From assembly GCA_958403905.1 (NCBI GenBank), contig CATXZD010000003.1, positions 124,001 through 188,000 on the forward strand: 64,000 nucleotides of DNA. The letters run 5' to 3'. Each line of letters begins with the position of its first letter. The first letter of the stretch is position 1. The translations under genes were made by a program, and so were the position numbers. Below are positions 50,881-59,872 of this stretch, one piece after another. Source of the DNA: an uncultured Ruminococcus sp. Lineage in GTDB: Bacteria > Bacillota > Clostridia > Oscillospirales > Acutalibacteraceae. The notes beneath the pieces were generated by a model that searched no databases, was not told where the DNA came from, and saw only the letters and a program-made list of their open reading frames with translations.

Positions 50881-52218
50881 ATGGCAACAAAACTAACAGA
50901 CAAGTATTTAAGAGGATTTATCAATGAACACGAGTATGAAGGTGTTGCAGCAGAAGTAAAGGCTGCTCATAAAACCCTTCATGATGGTTCGGGTCTTGGC
51001 AATGATTTTCTCGGTTGGCTTAATCTCCCCACAGATTATGATAAGGAAGAGTTCGCTAGAATCAAGGCTGCCGCTGAAAAAATAAAAAAGGACACAGATG
51101 TTTTCATCGTAATTGGCATCGGCGGTTCTTACCTCGGCGCTCGTGCTGCAATTGAATTTTTAAATTCTCAGAATTATAACCTTACCTGCAAGGACACACC
51201 GCAGATTTTCTTCACAGGTAACTCCATCAGTTCTTCTGCGCTTGCAGAGATTATGGAGCTTTGCGAGGGCAAGGATGTTTCTGTTAATATGATTTCAAAG
51301 TCAGGCACAACAACAGAGCCTGCTATCGCATTCAGAGTGTTCCGCGAAATGCTTGAGAAAAAGTACGGCAAGGATGGCGCAAGAGAGCGTATTTATTGTA
51401 CAACCGACAAGGCTAAGGGCACACTAAAGGCTCTTGCAGACGAGGAGGGCTACGAAACATTTGTAGTACCTGACGATGTCGGCGGACGTTTCTCGGTTTT
51501 AACAGCTGTAGGTCTTTTGCCGATTGCTGTTTCAGGCGCTGATATTGATGCTCTTATGCAGGGCGCAGCAGCAGCTCAAAAAGAGTTTGACAATGACGAT
51601 TTAATGACAAACGATTGCTACAAGTATGCCGCAATCCGCAACATTCTTTACCGCAAGGGCAAGGTAATGGAGGTTATGGTTTCATACGAGCCTGCCTACA
51701 CAATGATGTCTGAGTGGTTTAAACAGCTTTTTGCCGAGAGCGAGGGTAAGGATAACAAGGGTATTTTCCCTGCAAGCGTTATCTTCTCCACCGACCTTCA
51801 CTCACTTGGTCAGTATATTCAGGACGGCAGACGTACAATGTTTGAAACTGTTGTTCTATTTGATAAATGCAAAAAAGAAGTTACTCTTGGTACAGATCCG
51901 ACAAACGTTGACGGCCTTAACTTCCTTTCGGGCAAGACAATGGGCTTTGTCAATCAGAAGGCGTTCGAGGGCACAGTGCTCGCTCACAATGACGGCGGAG
52001 TTCCCAACGTTGTTCTCAACGTACCCGAGATGAATGAAACAGAGCTTGGCTATCTTATTTACTTCTTTGAAAAAGCTTGCGCTATTTCGGGATATATGCT
52101 CGGAGTAAATCCGTTCAATCAGCCCGGCGTTGAAAGCTACAAGAAGAATATGTTTGCTCTGCTCGGAAAGCCCGGATATGAAGACCAAAAGTCTGCTCTT
52201 GAAGCAAGACTCAAATAA
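50881..52218 (+). CDS. pgi: Glucose-6-phosphate isomerase
   Basis: A 445-residue protein of the short bacterial type, with IGIGGSYLGARAAIEFL, NMISKSGTTTEPAIAFR and VGGRFSVLTAVGLLP. It interconverts glucose-6-phosphate and fructose-6-phosphate. GGAGGA site and a strong promoter. Confidence 0.96.
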   Translation: MATKLTDKYLRGFINEHEYEGVAAEVKAAHKTLHDGSGLGNDFLGWLNLPTDYDKEEFARIKAAAEKIKKDTDVFIVIGIGGSYLGARAAIEFLNSQNYNLTCKDTPQIFFTGNSISSSALAEIMELCEGKDVSVNMISKSGTTTEPAIAFRVFREMLEKKYGKDGARERIYCTTDKAKGTLKALADEEGYETFVVPDDVGGRFSVLTAVGLLPIAVSGADIDALMQGAAAAQKEFDNDDLMTNDCYKYAAIRNILYRKGKVMEVMVSYEPAYTMMSEWFKQLFAESEGKDNKGIFPASVIFSTDLHSLGQYIQDGRRTMFETVVLFDKCKKEVTLGTDPTNVDGLNFLSGKTMGFVNQKAFEGTVLAHNDGGVPNVVLNVPEMNETELGYLIYFFEKACAISGYMLGVNPFNQPGVESYKKNMFALLGKPGYEDQKSALEARLK

Positions 52219-52255
52219 TTTCTTTTTTAAGTATAATACACCGGAGGATTTTATT

Positions 52256-52672
52256 ATGGTTACTTTACTTATCGGAAAAAAAGGAACAGGAAAAACAAAG
52301 AAGCTTATTTCCCTTGCAAACGAGGCTGTTGCTGCTTCTTCGGGCAACGTAGTTGTAATTGAAAAGGGTTCAAAGCTTACTTACGATGTAACTCACAAGG
52401 CAAGACTTATTGACACAGAGCAGTATCTTGTTGAGGGTTACGATATGCTTTTCGGCTTTATCAGTGGTATCTGCGCAGGCAATTACGATGTTACTGACAT
52501 TCTTGTTGATTCAACATTCAAAATTTGCCCTGATGCACTTGAAGGACTTGAGAATTTTACAAAGAAGCTTCAGGAACTTTCTGAAACTTCTAATACAAAT
52601 ATCGTTCTTCTCATCTCTGCGTCAGAAGAGGATATTCCCGCGTCAATTAACGCTGTTTGCCAGAAGGTATAA
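52256..52672 (+). CDS. Small P-loop ATPase-like protein
   Basis: A 138-residue protein from ATG 52256 after GGAGGA. It starts with a P-loop (LLIGKKGTGKTKKL) and has a possible Walker B strand TDILVDSTFKI and a second VLLISASEEDIP. Very short for a complete ATPase; the family is widespread but uncharacterised in clostridia. It follows pgi by 37 bases. Confidence 0.65.
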   Translation: MVTLLIGKKGTGKTKKLISLANEAVAASSGNVVVIEKGSKLTYDVTHKARLIDTEQYLVEGYDMLFGFISGICAGNYDVTDILVDSTFKICPDALEGLENFTKKLQELSETSNTNIVLLISASEEDIPASINAVCQKV

Positions 52673-52694
52673 TTGACCTTATTTTCAAAAATTA

Positions 52695-52732
52695 ACGGAC
52701 TGCATACAGGTAATCTGTGTGCAGTCCGTTTT
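52695..52732 (+). terminator. Intrinsic terminator
   Basis: ACGGACTGCATACAG and CTGTGTGCAGTCCGT arms followed by TTTGTG. Confidence 0.8.
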
Positions 52733-52842
52733 GTGTGCTTCGCAAAGTGAATGTCTGAAATCTGTAGATATATATTTCGTAATATGATATAATTTTACTG
52801 AAAATCTAAATATTTACTATAATACGAGGAGGTTATTGTTTG

Positions 52843-53256
52843 ATGTTAATTAATTATCGTAATAGAGAAGAAACAGACAAAATTTATTTACATGATTCTG
52901 AATTTGAAGGTTTCAAATACGATTATGAAAATCGTCAGATTACAATGACCTGTAAGAACTATTATTTAAAAAAAATATCTGATTTCAAATTTAATAATGT
53001 AATATTCAGCAGGCTGCAAAGCTGCGGTTTTTGGGGTTTTACTTTACGTATATATGCAATTTATGTTATTGAAACTCCTGTTGAATTTGTACAAGAAATT
53101 GCTAATGTACAGGAAGAACGTCCTGATTGGATAAAAAGTTCATATATCGGAGATGGAACAGAATTTTTTGCGGTTGAAATTAAAGTGATTTCAGGAGATG
53201 TTTTTCAAATAGTATGTGAAAGTATAGAGTATACTGAAAGCGAGTTTGATGAGTAG
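52843..53256 (+). CDS. Hypothetical protein
   Basis: A 137-residue protein with AGGAGG ten bases before ATG 52843. It begins with HDSEFEGFKYDYENRQITM, a beta-rich pattern seen in small soluble proteins, and has no signal peptide. No family recognised. AT-rich. Confidence 0.6.
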   Translation: MLINYRNREETDKIYLHDSEFEGFKYDYENRQITMTCKNYYLKKISDFKFNNVIFSRLQSCGFWGFTLRIYAIYVIETPVEFVQEIANVQEERPDWIKSSYIGDGTEFFAVEIKVISGDVFQIVCESIEYTESEFDE

Positions 53257-53265
53257 TGAATTGTT

Positions 53266-53829
53266 TTATATTGTAAATATAATTTCTTTTATTTTTTTGT
53301 TGAGCATAGCAACGGGCAGTCCGACAACATTGTAAAAATCACCGACTATACCCTTGACAAGAGCAGTGCCTTTGCCCTGAATGCCGTATGCACCTGCTTT
53401 GTCCATCGGTTCACCGGTTGCAATGTAGTCTGTAATCTCTTTATCGCTAAGTTCAAAAAACTCAACCTCTGTTGCTTGTGAAAAAGAAATACATTTTTCT
53501 TTGTAAAGCAGTGCACAGCCCGTTACAACCTTGTGTTTTCTGCCTGACAGTCTGCAAAGCATTTCTTTGGCCTTGCTTTTCGAGCTTGGTTTGCCTAACA
53601 TTACTCCGTCAAGAAAAACTCCGGTGTCACACCCGATTACAATATCGTTATAATGGTTGTTTTTCTGAATATGTTTTGCTTTTTTCAATGCAAGATATTC
53701 AGGCATTTTTTCAAAATCAATTTCTTTATCGATTGTTTCGTCAATATCAGCAGGCTCTATTGAAAATTCATCGCAAATCAGTGATAAAAGCTGTTGTCTG
53801 CGAGGGGACGCCGAAGCTAAAATTATCAT
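53266..53829 (-). CDS. maf: Maf-family nucleotide pyrophosphatase
   Basis: A 187-residue protein with ILASASPRRQQLLSLI, the VIGCDTGVFLDG metal site and DKAGAYGIQGKG. Maf proteins hydrolyse non-canonical or modified nucleoside triphosphates and affect septum formation. Confidence 0.95.
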   Translation of the reverse strand: MIILASASPRRQQLLSLICDEFSIEPADIDETIDKEIDFEKMPEYLALKKAKHIQKNNHYNDIVIGCDTGVFLDGVMLGKPSSKSKAKEMLCRLSGRKHKVVTGCALLYKEKCISFSQATEVEFFELSDKEITDYIATGEPMDKAGAYGIQGKGTALVKGIVGDFYNVVGLPVAMLNKKIKEIIFTI

Positions 53830-53939
53830 AAAACTTACCTCCGTTTTCTTTATTATTATATCACACTTTTACTTTTACACAACTGCAAAATGTTTCGGTT
53901 TTTCGCTATTATATTATAAATTTGAAAGGAAGTAAAATT

Positions 53940-54116
53940 ATGCCGATTCCTACAGACCCCGCAATACTTTTATCGTATATAAACACACAACTCCGTGACA
54001 ACTATTCTTCGCTTGAGGAGCTTTCAAAATCGCTTTCGGTTGATGAAAATGAAATTAAATCAAAACTTTCCGCTATAGGCTATGAATACAACAAAGAACT
54101 CAATAAGTTTTTGTAA
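53940..54116 (+). CDS. DUF4250 small protein
   Basis: A 58-residue protein (MPIPTDPAILLSYINTQLRD start) with a C-terminal helix-turn-helix-like pattern (LEELSKSLSVDENEI). Matches the short DUF4250 family; function unknown. AAAGGA site. Confidence 0.75.
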   Translation: MPIPTDPAILLSYINTQLRDNYSSLEELSKSLSVDENEIKSKLSAIGYEYNKELNKFL

Positions 54117-54172
54117 AATTAGGAACAACTAATATATTTTTAACATAATTGATGTTACATTGATGTTCATTC

Positions 54173-54201
54173 TTGATTATAATAAAAAAATATGTTATAA
54201 T
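54173..54201 (+). promoter_or_regulatory. trpF promoter
   Basis: TTGATT, 17-base spacing and TATAAT, 31 bases upstream of the trpF start. Confidence 0.55.
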
Positions 54202-54232
54202 TTGTATGTTAAAGTCGATTTATGGTGATAGA

Positions 54233-54844
54233 ATGGCTAAAATTAAAATTTGTGGAATAACCTGTTATGAAGATGTTGAGATTCTTAATGAATTTTTGCC
54301 CGACTACGCAGGTTTTGTAATGTTTTTTCCCAAGAGCAGGCGCAATATTTCCGTGCAGACTGCTAACCGTTTATTGCCTTTGCTTGACAAAAGAATAAAA
54401 ACTGTAGCTGTAACTGTTTCTCCGACAGCACAGCAGGTTATAGAAATAGAAAAATGCGGATTTAACTTTATTCAGATACACGGTGAGGTTAAAAACTCCG
54501 TGATTGATAATTCTCAAATTCCTGTTTTCAAAGCGTTCAATGTCAGCGACATTGACAAAGTTAGTATTTATGCAGAAAATGAAAAAGTCTGCGGATATGT
54601 TTTTGATGCGGCTTCACCGGGCAGCGGAAAAACATTTGAGTGGGACATTCTTAAAAATATTCCTCACCATAACAAGCTTTTTGTGCTTGCGGGCGGACTT
54701 GATTGTAAAAATGTATCTGACGCTATTAAAAATCTTAATCCCGACATAGTAGATGTAAGCTCCGGAGTTGAAAATGAAACAAAAACAGGTAAGTGCAGGG
54801 ATAAGGTTAGCAAGTTTATCATTGCAGCCGGTGAGAGTATTTAA
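54233..54844 (+). CDS. trpF: Phosphoribosylanthranilate isomerase
   Basis: A 203-residue TIM-barrel protein with KIKICGIT, GFVMFFPKSRRNI, FIQIHG and a C-terminal VDVSSGVENETKTGKC. It catalyses the third step of tryptophan synthesis. It stands apart from any other trp gene in the window. The ribosome site is weak (GGTGAT). A LytTR regulator follows after 27 bases. Confidence 0.88.
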   Translation: MAKIKICGITCYEDVEILNEFLPDYAGFVMFFPKSRRNISVQTANRLLPLLDKRIKTVAVTVSPTAQQVIEIEKCGFNFIQIHGEVKNSVIDNSQIPVFKAFNVSDIDKVSIYAENEKVCGYVFDAASPGSGKTFEWDILKNIPHHNKLFVLAGGLDCKNVSDAIKNLNPDIVDVSSGVENETKTGKCRDKVSKFIIAAGESI

Positions 54845-54871
54845 TATTTTTGTGTTTAAAGGGTGTTTATA

Positions 54872-55585
54872 TTGCGTGTTTTAATTTGTGATGATGAATT
54901 ATTTGCGGTTGATTCAATTAACAAAATAGTTTCAGAGTATTTTAGCGAGCGTAATATTCCTTCTGAAATTATTGCCGAATCGGACAGCGCAAAAGTTATG
55001 GCTGAACAAAAAGTTTTTGATATGGCGTTTCTTGATATTGAAATGCCGAATTACAGCGGATTTGAAATCGCACGTCACCTTATGACCTTAAACCGCAATA
55101 CTATAATTTTCATCATAACCTTTCACAATGATTATCTTGACAGTGCAATGGATCTGCGTGTGTTCAGATTTCTACCGAAACCGCTTGACAAAGAAAGAAT
55201 TTTCGGTGGACTTGACTCTGCAATCAAGCTTTACAATGAAAACACAAGAATGTTGTTGACCGATGGCTCAACCTCACAGCGTATATATGTGCGTGACATA
55301 CTCTTTATAACGATTAATAAAAGAAAAACTCTTGTAGTTACCGTAAATGATGAAATAATAAGTGACAGGTCGCTTGCACAGTGGAAAGACATTTTGCCGA
55401 GCGGCTGTTTTGCACAGCCTCACTACAGCTATTTAGTAAATCTTCGGAATATTGAAAGGCTTGATAAAAATCTTATTATTCTAAAAAGGAATAATGGCGA
55501 AAGTGTAAAGGTAAACGTTTCTCAAAGAAAATACAAAGACTTTAATAATCGGTTTTTAAGTTATATTTCGCAGGGAAATTTTTAA
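54872..55585 (+). CDS. LytTR-family response regulator
   Basis: A 237-residue protein from TTG 54872, eight bases after AAAGGGTG. It has a receiver domain with DD at 7-8, phospho-acceptor Asp55 in FLDIEMPNYSG and Lys in RFLPKPLD, then a LytTR DNA-binding domain (about 135-235; AQPHYSYLVNLRNIERL). No histidine kinase is adjacent. Such regulators often control peptide or quorum-type responses. Confidence 0.88.
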   Translation: MRVLICDDELFAVDSINKIVSEYFSERNIPSEIIAESDSAKVMAEQKVFDMAFLDIEMPNYSGFEIARHLMTLNRNTIIFIITFHNDYLDSAMDLRVFRFLPKPLDKERIFGGLDSAIKLYNENTRMLLTDGSTSQRIYVRDILFITINKRKTLVVTVNDEIISDRSLAQWKDILPSGCFAQPHYSYLVNLRNIERLDKNLIILKRNNGESVKVNVSQRKYKDFNNRFLSYISQGNF

Positions 55586-55602
55586 TCAGTTAGAAAAAAA
55601 TG

Positions 55603-55630
55603 TTGACAACCCTGCATTTTATGATATAAT
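55603..55630 (+). promoter_or_regulatory. Promoter of the rpsF-ssb-rpsR operon
   Basis: TTGACA (55603-55608), 16-base spacing and TATAAT (55625-55630), about 72 bases before rpsF. Confidence 0.75.
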
Positions 55631-55636
55631 AAAACT

Positions 55637-55673
55637 GTTGCTTTGTGCAACAAATCCTTGCGGCACAGGCCGC
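55637..55673 (+). promoter_or_regulatory. rpsF leader hairpins (possible S6:S18 autoregulatory site)
   Basis: Two short stems, GTTGC/GCAAC and GCGGC/GCCGC, lie between promoter and ribosome site. The rpsF leader of many Firmicutes binds the S6:S18 complex; the position fits, but I did not match the full consensus. Confidence 0.4.
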
Positions 55674-55701
55674 CATAATGTCCAGAAGGAGGTGCAATAG
55701 A

Positions 55702-55998
55702 ATGGCAATTACAGCAAATTACGAAACCGTAATGATTATTTCAATGAAAAAGGGCGAAGAAGGTATTCAGGCTATCGTTGAAAAGTTCAAGGCTCTCATT
55801 GAAAAGCATGCCACTTTAAAGAATGTTGACGAATGGGGCAAGAGAAAGCTTGCTTACCTCATCAACAAAGAAAGCGAAGGCTATTACGTATTGTTCGATT
55901 TTGAAAGCACAGCTGAGTTCCCCGCAGAGCTTGACCGTATCTACAAAATCACAGACGGTGTAATGCGTTCACTCATTATCAAAAAGGAAGACGAATAA
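55702..55998 (+). CDS. rpsF: 30S ribosomal protein S6
   Basis: A 98-residue protein with YETVMIISM, WGKRKLAYLINKESEGYYVLFDF and a C-terminal VMRSLIIKK. It leads the classic rpsF-ssb-rpsR operon. AAGGAGG site. Confidence 0.97.
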   Translation: MAITANYETVMIISMKKGEEGIQAIVEKFKALIEKHATLKNVDEWGKRKLAYLINKESEGYYVLFDFESTAEFPAELDRIYKITDGVMRSLIIKKEDE

Positions 55999-56040
55999 TC
56001 ACATTGTAGGGCTTGTCCCGAATTACAAAAGGAACACAAA

Positions 56041-56538
56041 ATGTTAAACAGAGTTATTCTGATGGGCAGACTAGTTTCTGACCCTGAATTAAAGACAACA
56101 GGAACAGGTATCAGCGTTACAAGCTTCAGAATTGCAGTAGACAGAAACTACGTAAAGCAGGGCGAAGAACGCAAGGCTGATTTTTTCGATATTGTATGTT
56201 GGAGAAATCAGGCTGAATTTGTTTGCCGTTATTTTGGCAAGGGTGCAATGATTGCAATTGATGGTCAATTGCAGAGCCGTACCTATCAGGCAAAGGACGG
56301 TACTAACCGTTATGTTGTCGAAGTTGTTGCTGATAATATATCATTTACCGGCGAACGCCGTGATAATTCAGGCGGATATAACCAGTCGTACGGTGGAAAC
56401 CAGAGTTATGGTAACCAGTCTTACGGTGGAAATCAGTCATATCAGCAGGAAGCGTCTGCACCACAGGCTGCTTCGTATCAAAGCGGTGCAAACTCCGATT
56501 TTCAGGATATGCCTCTTGATGACGACTTACCATTTTAA
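56041..56538 (+). CDS. ssb: Single-stranded DNA-binding protein
   Basis: A 165-residue protein with an OB-fold (MLNRVILMGRLVSDPELK, WRNQAEFVCRYFGKGAMI), a Gly/Asn/Tyr/Gln repeat linker (GGNQSYGNQSYGG) and the acidic tip DDDLPF that recruits partner proteins. Confidence 0.97.
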   Translation: MLNRVILMGRLVSDPELKTTGTGISVTSFRIAVDRNYVKQGEERKADFFDIVCWRNQAEFVCRYFGKGAMIAIDGQLQSRTYQAKDGTNRYVVEVVADNISFTGERRDNSGGYNQSYGGNQSYGNQSYGGNQSYQQEASAPQAASYQSGANSDFQDMPLDDDLPF

Positions 56539-56584
56539 TTACAACTTTAGTTTAAATAATTCTCATTGAAAGGAGAACTTCACT

Positions 56585-56824
56585 ATGGCTGACAGACCTA
56601 TGAACCGTGGCAGAAAGGCTCGCAAGAAAGTTTGCGGTTTCTGCGTTGACAAGGTTGAACATATTGATTATAAAGATATCGCACATCTTCGCCGTTATAT
56701 GTCAGAAAGAGGAAAAATTCTTCCCCGCCGTGTAACAGGCACATGCGCAAAGCATCAGCGTGAGCTTACAGTAGCAATCAAGCGTGCTCGTCACCTTGCA
56801 TTACTTCCTTATACAGCTGACTAA
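56585..56824 (+). CDS. rpsR: 30S ribosomal protein S18
   Basis: A 79-residue protein with KKVCGFC, IDYKDIAHLRRYMSERGKI, PRRVTGTCAKHQRELTVAI and ARHLALLPY. Last gene of the operon, followed by a terminator. Confidence 0.97.
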   Translation: MADRPMNRGRKARKKVCGFCVDKVEHIDYKDIAHLRRYMSERGKILPRRVTGTCAKHQRELTVAIKRARHLALLPYTAD

Positions 56825-56834
56825 TTAAAAATTT

Positions 56835-56861
56835 ACCGCTCCGTTAAGGGGCGGTTTTTTT
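56835..56861 (+). terminator. Intrinsic terminator after rpsR
   Basis: ACCGCTCC and GGGGCGGT arms followed by a run of T. Confidence 0.8.
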
Positions 56862-56886
56862 AACTCTATTTACTGCCAATCATTTA

Positions 56887-56924
56887 TAAAAAAACAACCG
56901 TATGCCGAAAGACATACGGTTGTT
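56887..56924 (-). terminator. Intrinsic terminator after ilvE
   Basis: On the minus strand ACAACCGTATG and CATACGGTTGT arms are followed by TTTTTTTATAA, 18 bases after the ilvE stop. Confidence 0.8.
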
Positions 56925-56941
56925 CTATGTAATATAAAATA

Positions 56942-57967
56942 TTATTTAATTTCCTTAATCCAGCCTTCGGGAGCTTCAATTTTGCCCATCTGAATGCCGG
57001 TAAGTGTTTCATAAAGCTTTTTGGTTGTCGGACCCATTTCCTCCATTCCGCTGGGGAAGCAGATTTCATTGCCGTGGTCATATATCTTACCAACAGGTGA
57101 GATAACTGCGGCTGTACCGCAAAGTCCGCATTCAGCAAAGTCCTTAACTTCGTCAAAGCAAACCTCTCTCTGCTCAACCTCAAGACCGAGGTAGTGTTCT
57201 GCAACGTACATAAGCGAACGACGTGTGATTGAGGGGAGAATACTATCAGACTTAGGAGTAACAATTTTGTTGTCCTTAGTAACAAAAATGAAGTTTGCAC
57301 CTCCTGTTTCTTCTACTTTTGTGCGTGTAGCAGCGTCAAGATACATATTTTCATCAAAACCCTCTTCGTGAGCAGTAACAATTGCGTGAAGGCTCATTGC
57401 ATAGTTAAGACCTGCCTTAATATGACCTGTGCCGTGAGGGGCTGCTCTGTCAAAATCAGAAACCTTAATTGTAATAGGCTTTGCACCACCCTTAAAGTAA
57501 GGCCCAACGGGAGTTGCGAAAATTCTAAACTGATATTCGCTTGCCGGTTTAACGCCGATAACGGGATCTGAACCGAACATATAGGGACGAATATAAAGTG
57601 TAGCACCCGTTCCGTAAGGAGGTACATAATCGGAATTTGCCTTAACAACCTTGCAAACAGCCTCAACAAAATCCTCTTTTGGGAATACAGGCATTTCAAG
57701 ACGCTTGCAGCTGTCTTCCATTCTTTGTGCGTTGAGGTCGGGACGGAACACAACAATTCTGCCGTCGCAGGTTGTGTAAGCTTTCATACCCTCAAAGCAA
57801 GTCTGGGCATACTGCAAAACACCTGCACACTCACTTATTGTGACGGTAGTATCTTCGGTCATAATACCGTTGTCCCACTTGCCGTCTTTGTAGTTTGACA
57901 CAAATCTTTCGCCTGTAGGCATATAGCCAAAGCCAAGATTTGACCAATCAATGTTTTGCTTTTCCAT
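56942..57967 (-). CDS. ilvE: Branched-chain amino acid aminotransferase
   Basis: A 341-residue protein of the long (type II) group, with RPYMFGSDPVIGVKPA, DFDRAAPHGTGHIKAGLNYAM and the PLP lysine in the GHIKAGLNY segment, plus EETGGANFIFV and CGTAAVISPVGKI. It transaminates Leu, Ile and Val in their final synthesis step. Transcribed alone from a clear promoter. Confidence 0.95.
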   Translation of the reverse strand: MEKQNIDWSNLGFGYMPTGERFVSNYKDGKWDNGIMTEDTTVTISECAGVLQYAQTCFEGMKAYTTCDGRIVVFRPDLNAQRMEDSCKRLEMPVFPKEDFVEAVCKVVKANSDYVPPYGTGATLYIRPYMFGSDPVIGVKPASEYQFRIFATPVGPYFKGGAKPITIKVSDFDRAAPHGTGHIKAGLNYAMSLHAIVTAHEEGFDENMYLDAATRTKVEETGGANFIFVTKDNKIVTPKSDSILPSITRRSLMYVAEHYLGLEVEQREVCFDEVKDFAECGLCGTAAVISPVGKIYDHGNEICFPSGMEEMGPTTKKLYETLTGIQMGKIEAPEGWIKEIK

Positions 57968-58019
57968 TTACATTACTTCCTTTCAAAATATATACAAAAC
58001 CTATAAATGGTACAGGTTT

Positions 58020-58049
58020 ATTTTAGCACTTTAATGCGTGTGTTGTCAA
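58020..58049 (-). promoter_or_regulatory. ilvE promoter
   Basis: On the minus strand TTGACA, 18-base spacing and TAAAAT, about 53 bases upstream of ilvE. A short AAACCT...AGGTTT hairpin lies in the leader (57996-58019). Confidence 0.65.
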
Positions 58050-58212
58050 TGTTGAACGGATATATTTCAACCTAAAATTGAAAATTACAGCACATATTGC
58101 GCTGAATACTTCAAATAATTATAAAAAAGAATTAAAATTATATCTTGTAAAGTTATAATGATTTATGTAAAAAACGGTAATATTAAGTGGGTTATCACAG
58201 GAGAGGTAAGCT

Positions 58213-59310
58213 ATGGCGGAAGTAATAAAAATTGTCCTTACCGGAGGACCTTGCTCGGGAAAAACTACTGCCCTTGCATATGTATCAGAAAAATTAAGGG
58301 AGCAGGGTATTGAAGTGATAACAATTGAAGAGCGAGCAACAAAGCTGATTTTAAACGGAAAGACTCCGCAAAACTTAGGACGTTACGAGTTTCACAAGCT
58401 TTTGTTTGAACTTCAATTAGCAGAAGAGAACGAAAAAACTGCTATTGCAAATAAAATGCCCTGCGACAGGGTAGTCATGCTTTCTGACAGAGGGTTGCTT
58501 GATAACAAAGCTTTTGTTACGCAGGAGGAATTTGACCGTTATTCTTCACTTAACGGAGCAAATGAAGATATAATCCGCAATTCATACGATGCAGTTTTTC
58601 ACCTTGTAACGGCCGCGGACGGTGCAGAAAGTTCTTACAATCTCACTAATAATTCAGCTAGAAGTGAAACTATTGAGCAAGCAAAAATGATTGATAAAGA
58701 AATACTTTCTGTTTGGACAGGTACACCTCACCTGCGTGTTATAGATAATTCCACTTCATTTGACAAAAAGCTTGAACGCTTAATGACTGAAATTCTATCT
58801 TTTCTCGGCATACCGAAACACTTTGAAATTGAAAGAAAATTCCTTATTGAATACCCTGATTTGGATGTGCTTAATAAAATGAAAACCTGCCGTAGAATTC
58901 CGATTACACAAGCCTACCTTACAACACCTGATGAGGGATATTTCAGAATAAGAAAGCGTGGCGAGGGTAAAAACGCAGTATATATTAAAACTGTTAAAAT
59001 CAAAATCAGTGACTTAAAGCGGATTGAAATCGAAAATTATATTTCTGAAAAAGAATATAAGGAATATATGAAAAAAAAAGAGTATATAACCGGCGTAATT
59101 TCAAAAGATAGATACTGCATTGTATGGAACAACTCATATTATGAGCTTGATGTTTATCCATTTTGGAATGATAAGGCTACAATTGAGATTGAATTGTTGT
59201 CAGAAAATCAACCATACAAACTTCCTGATTTTATAAAATTAATCAGAGAAGTTACTTTTGAGCAGGAATTTAGAAATCTTGCGTTAGCGCAGAAGTATGG
59301 TATGACGTGA
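58213..59310 (+). CDS. AAA ATPase fused to a CYTH domain
   Basis: A 365-residue protein. The N-terminal half is a nucleoside-triphosphatase/kinase-like domain with P-loop LTGGPCSGKTT and VVMLSDRGLLDN. The C-terminal half is a CYTH (triphosphate tunnel) domain beginning FEIERKFLI, with YFRIRKRGEG and VYIKTVKIK. The combination is known in bacteria and is expected to act on phosphorylated substrates; the exact reaction is unknown. Confidence 0.8.
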   Translation: MAEVIKIVLTGGPCSGKTTALAYVSEKLREQGIEVITIEERATKLILNGKTPQNLGRYEFHKLLFELQLAEENEKTAIANKMPCDRVVMLSDRGLLDNKAFVTQEEFDRYSSLNGANEDIIRNSYDAVFHLVTAADGAESSYNLTNNSARSETIEQAKMIDKEILSVWTGTPHLRVIDNSTSFDKKLERLMTEILSFLGIPKHFEIERKFLIEYPDLDVLNKMKTCRRIPITQAYLTTPDEGYFRIRKRGEGKNAVYIKTVKIKISDLKRIEIENYISEKEYKEYMKKKEYITGVISKDRYCIVWNNSYYELDVYPFWNDKATIEIELLSENQPYKLPDFIKLIREVTFEQEFRNLALAQKYGMT

Positions 59311-59386
59311 AATTCTACACAAAATTTTTAAGTTGATATTATATTTAACGCAAAATCGACATTTTAAAAAAATGTAAAAAAAGGTA

Positions 59387-59415
59387 TTGACAAAATATAC
59401 TCAAATATGTATAAT
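59387..59415 (+). promoter_or_regulatory. Promoter of the tRNA cluster
   Basis: TTGACA (59387-59392), 17-base spacing and TATAAT (59410-59415), about 39 bases before the first tRNA. Confidence 0.8.
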
Positions 59416-59453
59416 ATAAAGGCTGACGAAAACAGCTATAGCTGTTCAAAACT

Positions 59454-59530
59454 GCGCCAATAGCTCAGCTGGATAGAGCAACTGCCTTCTAAGCAGTAGG
59501 TCAGGGGTTCGAGTCCCTTTTGGCGCGCCA
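59454..59530 (+). tRNA. trnR: tRNA-Arg (TCT)
   Basis: Acceptor GCGCCAA/TTGGCGC with encoded CCA, anticodon loop CTTCTAA, T-loop GTTCGAGTC. Anticodon TCT. Confidence 0.96.
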
Positions 59531-59533
59531 TAT

Positions 59534-59611
59534 GGTGGGATTAGCGTAGTTGGTTAACGCGCCAGTTTGTGGCACTGGAGACCGACGGTTCGAATCCGTC
59601 ATTCCACCCCA
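59534..59611 (+). tRNA. trnH: tRNA-His (GTG)
   Basis: Acceptor GTGGGAT/ATTCCAC with an extra 5' G opposite C73, the mark of tRNA-His, anticodon loop TTGTGGC. CCA encoded. Confidence 0.96.
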
Positions 59612-59614
59612 TAT

Positions 59615-59690
59615 GACTCATTAGCTCAGTTGGCAGAGCACTTGACTTTTAATCAAGGTGTCCGGAGTTCGAATCTCCGATGGGTCACCA
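59615..59690 (+). tRNA. trnK: tRNA-Lys (TTT)
   Basis: Acceptor GACTCAT/ATGGGTC, anticodon loop CTTTTAA, A discriminator, CCA encoded. Confidence 0.96.
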
Positions 59691-59723
59691 AAAGCCGCTA
59701 AAGAGTTACTTTGGCGGCTTTAA
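59691..59723 (+). terminator. Terminator-like hairpin between tRNA-Lys and tRNA-Gln
   Basis: 13-base arms AAAGCCGCTAAAG and CTTTGGCGGCTTT (one T-G pair) directly after tRNA-Lys. The T run is short, so read-through to tRNA-Gln is possible. Confidence 0.55.
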
Positions 59724-59739
59724 TTCTATAAAAATATTT

Positions 59740-59814
59740 TGGGCCGTCGCCAAGCGGTAAGGCAACGGACTTTGACTCCGTCACCCGTGGGTTCGAATCC
59801 CGCCGGCCCAGCCA
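59740..59814 (+). tRNA. trnQ: tRNA-Gln (TTG)
   Basis: Acceptor TGGGCCG/CGGCCCA, G discriminator, anticodon loop CTTTGAC, CCA encoded. Confidence 0.96.
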
Positions 59815-59843
59815 TAAGAGGGTAACAAAAAAGATGTCACCCG

Positions 59844-59872
59844 AAAAAGCTCGATTTTATCGGGCTTTTTTG
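59844..59872 (+). terminator. Intrinsic terminator after the tRNA cluster
   Basis: AAAAAGCTCGAT and ATCGGGCTTTTTT arms (one T-G pair) with a short TTT loop and T tract. Confidence 0.8.

Noticed and set aside
53830..53939. Possible regulatory RNA between maf and the DUF4250 gene
   Set aside because: Only AT-rich divergent promoter-like sequence is visible.
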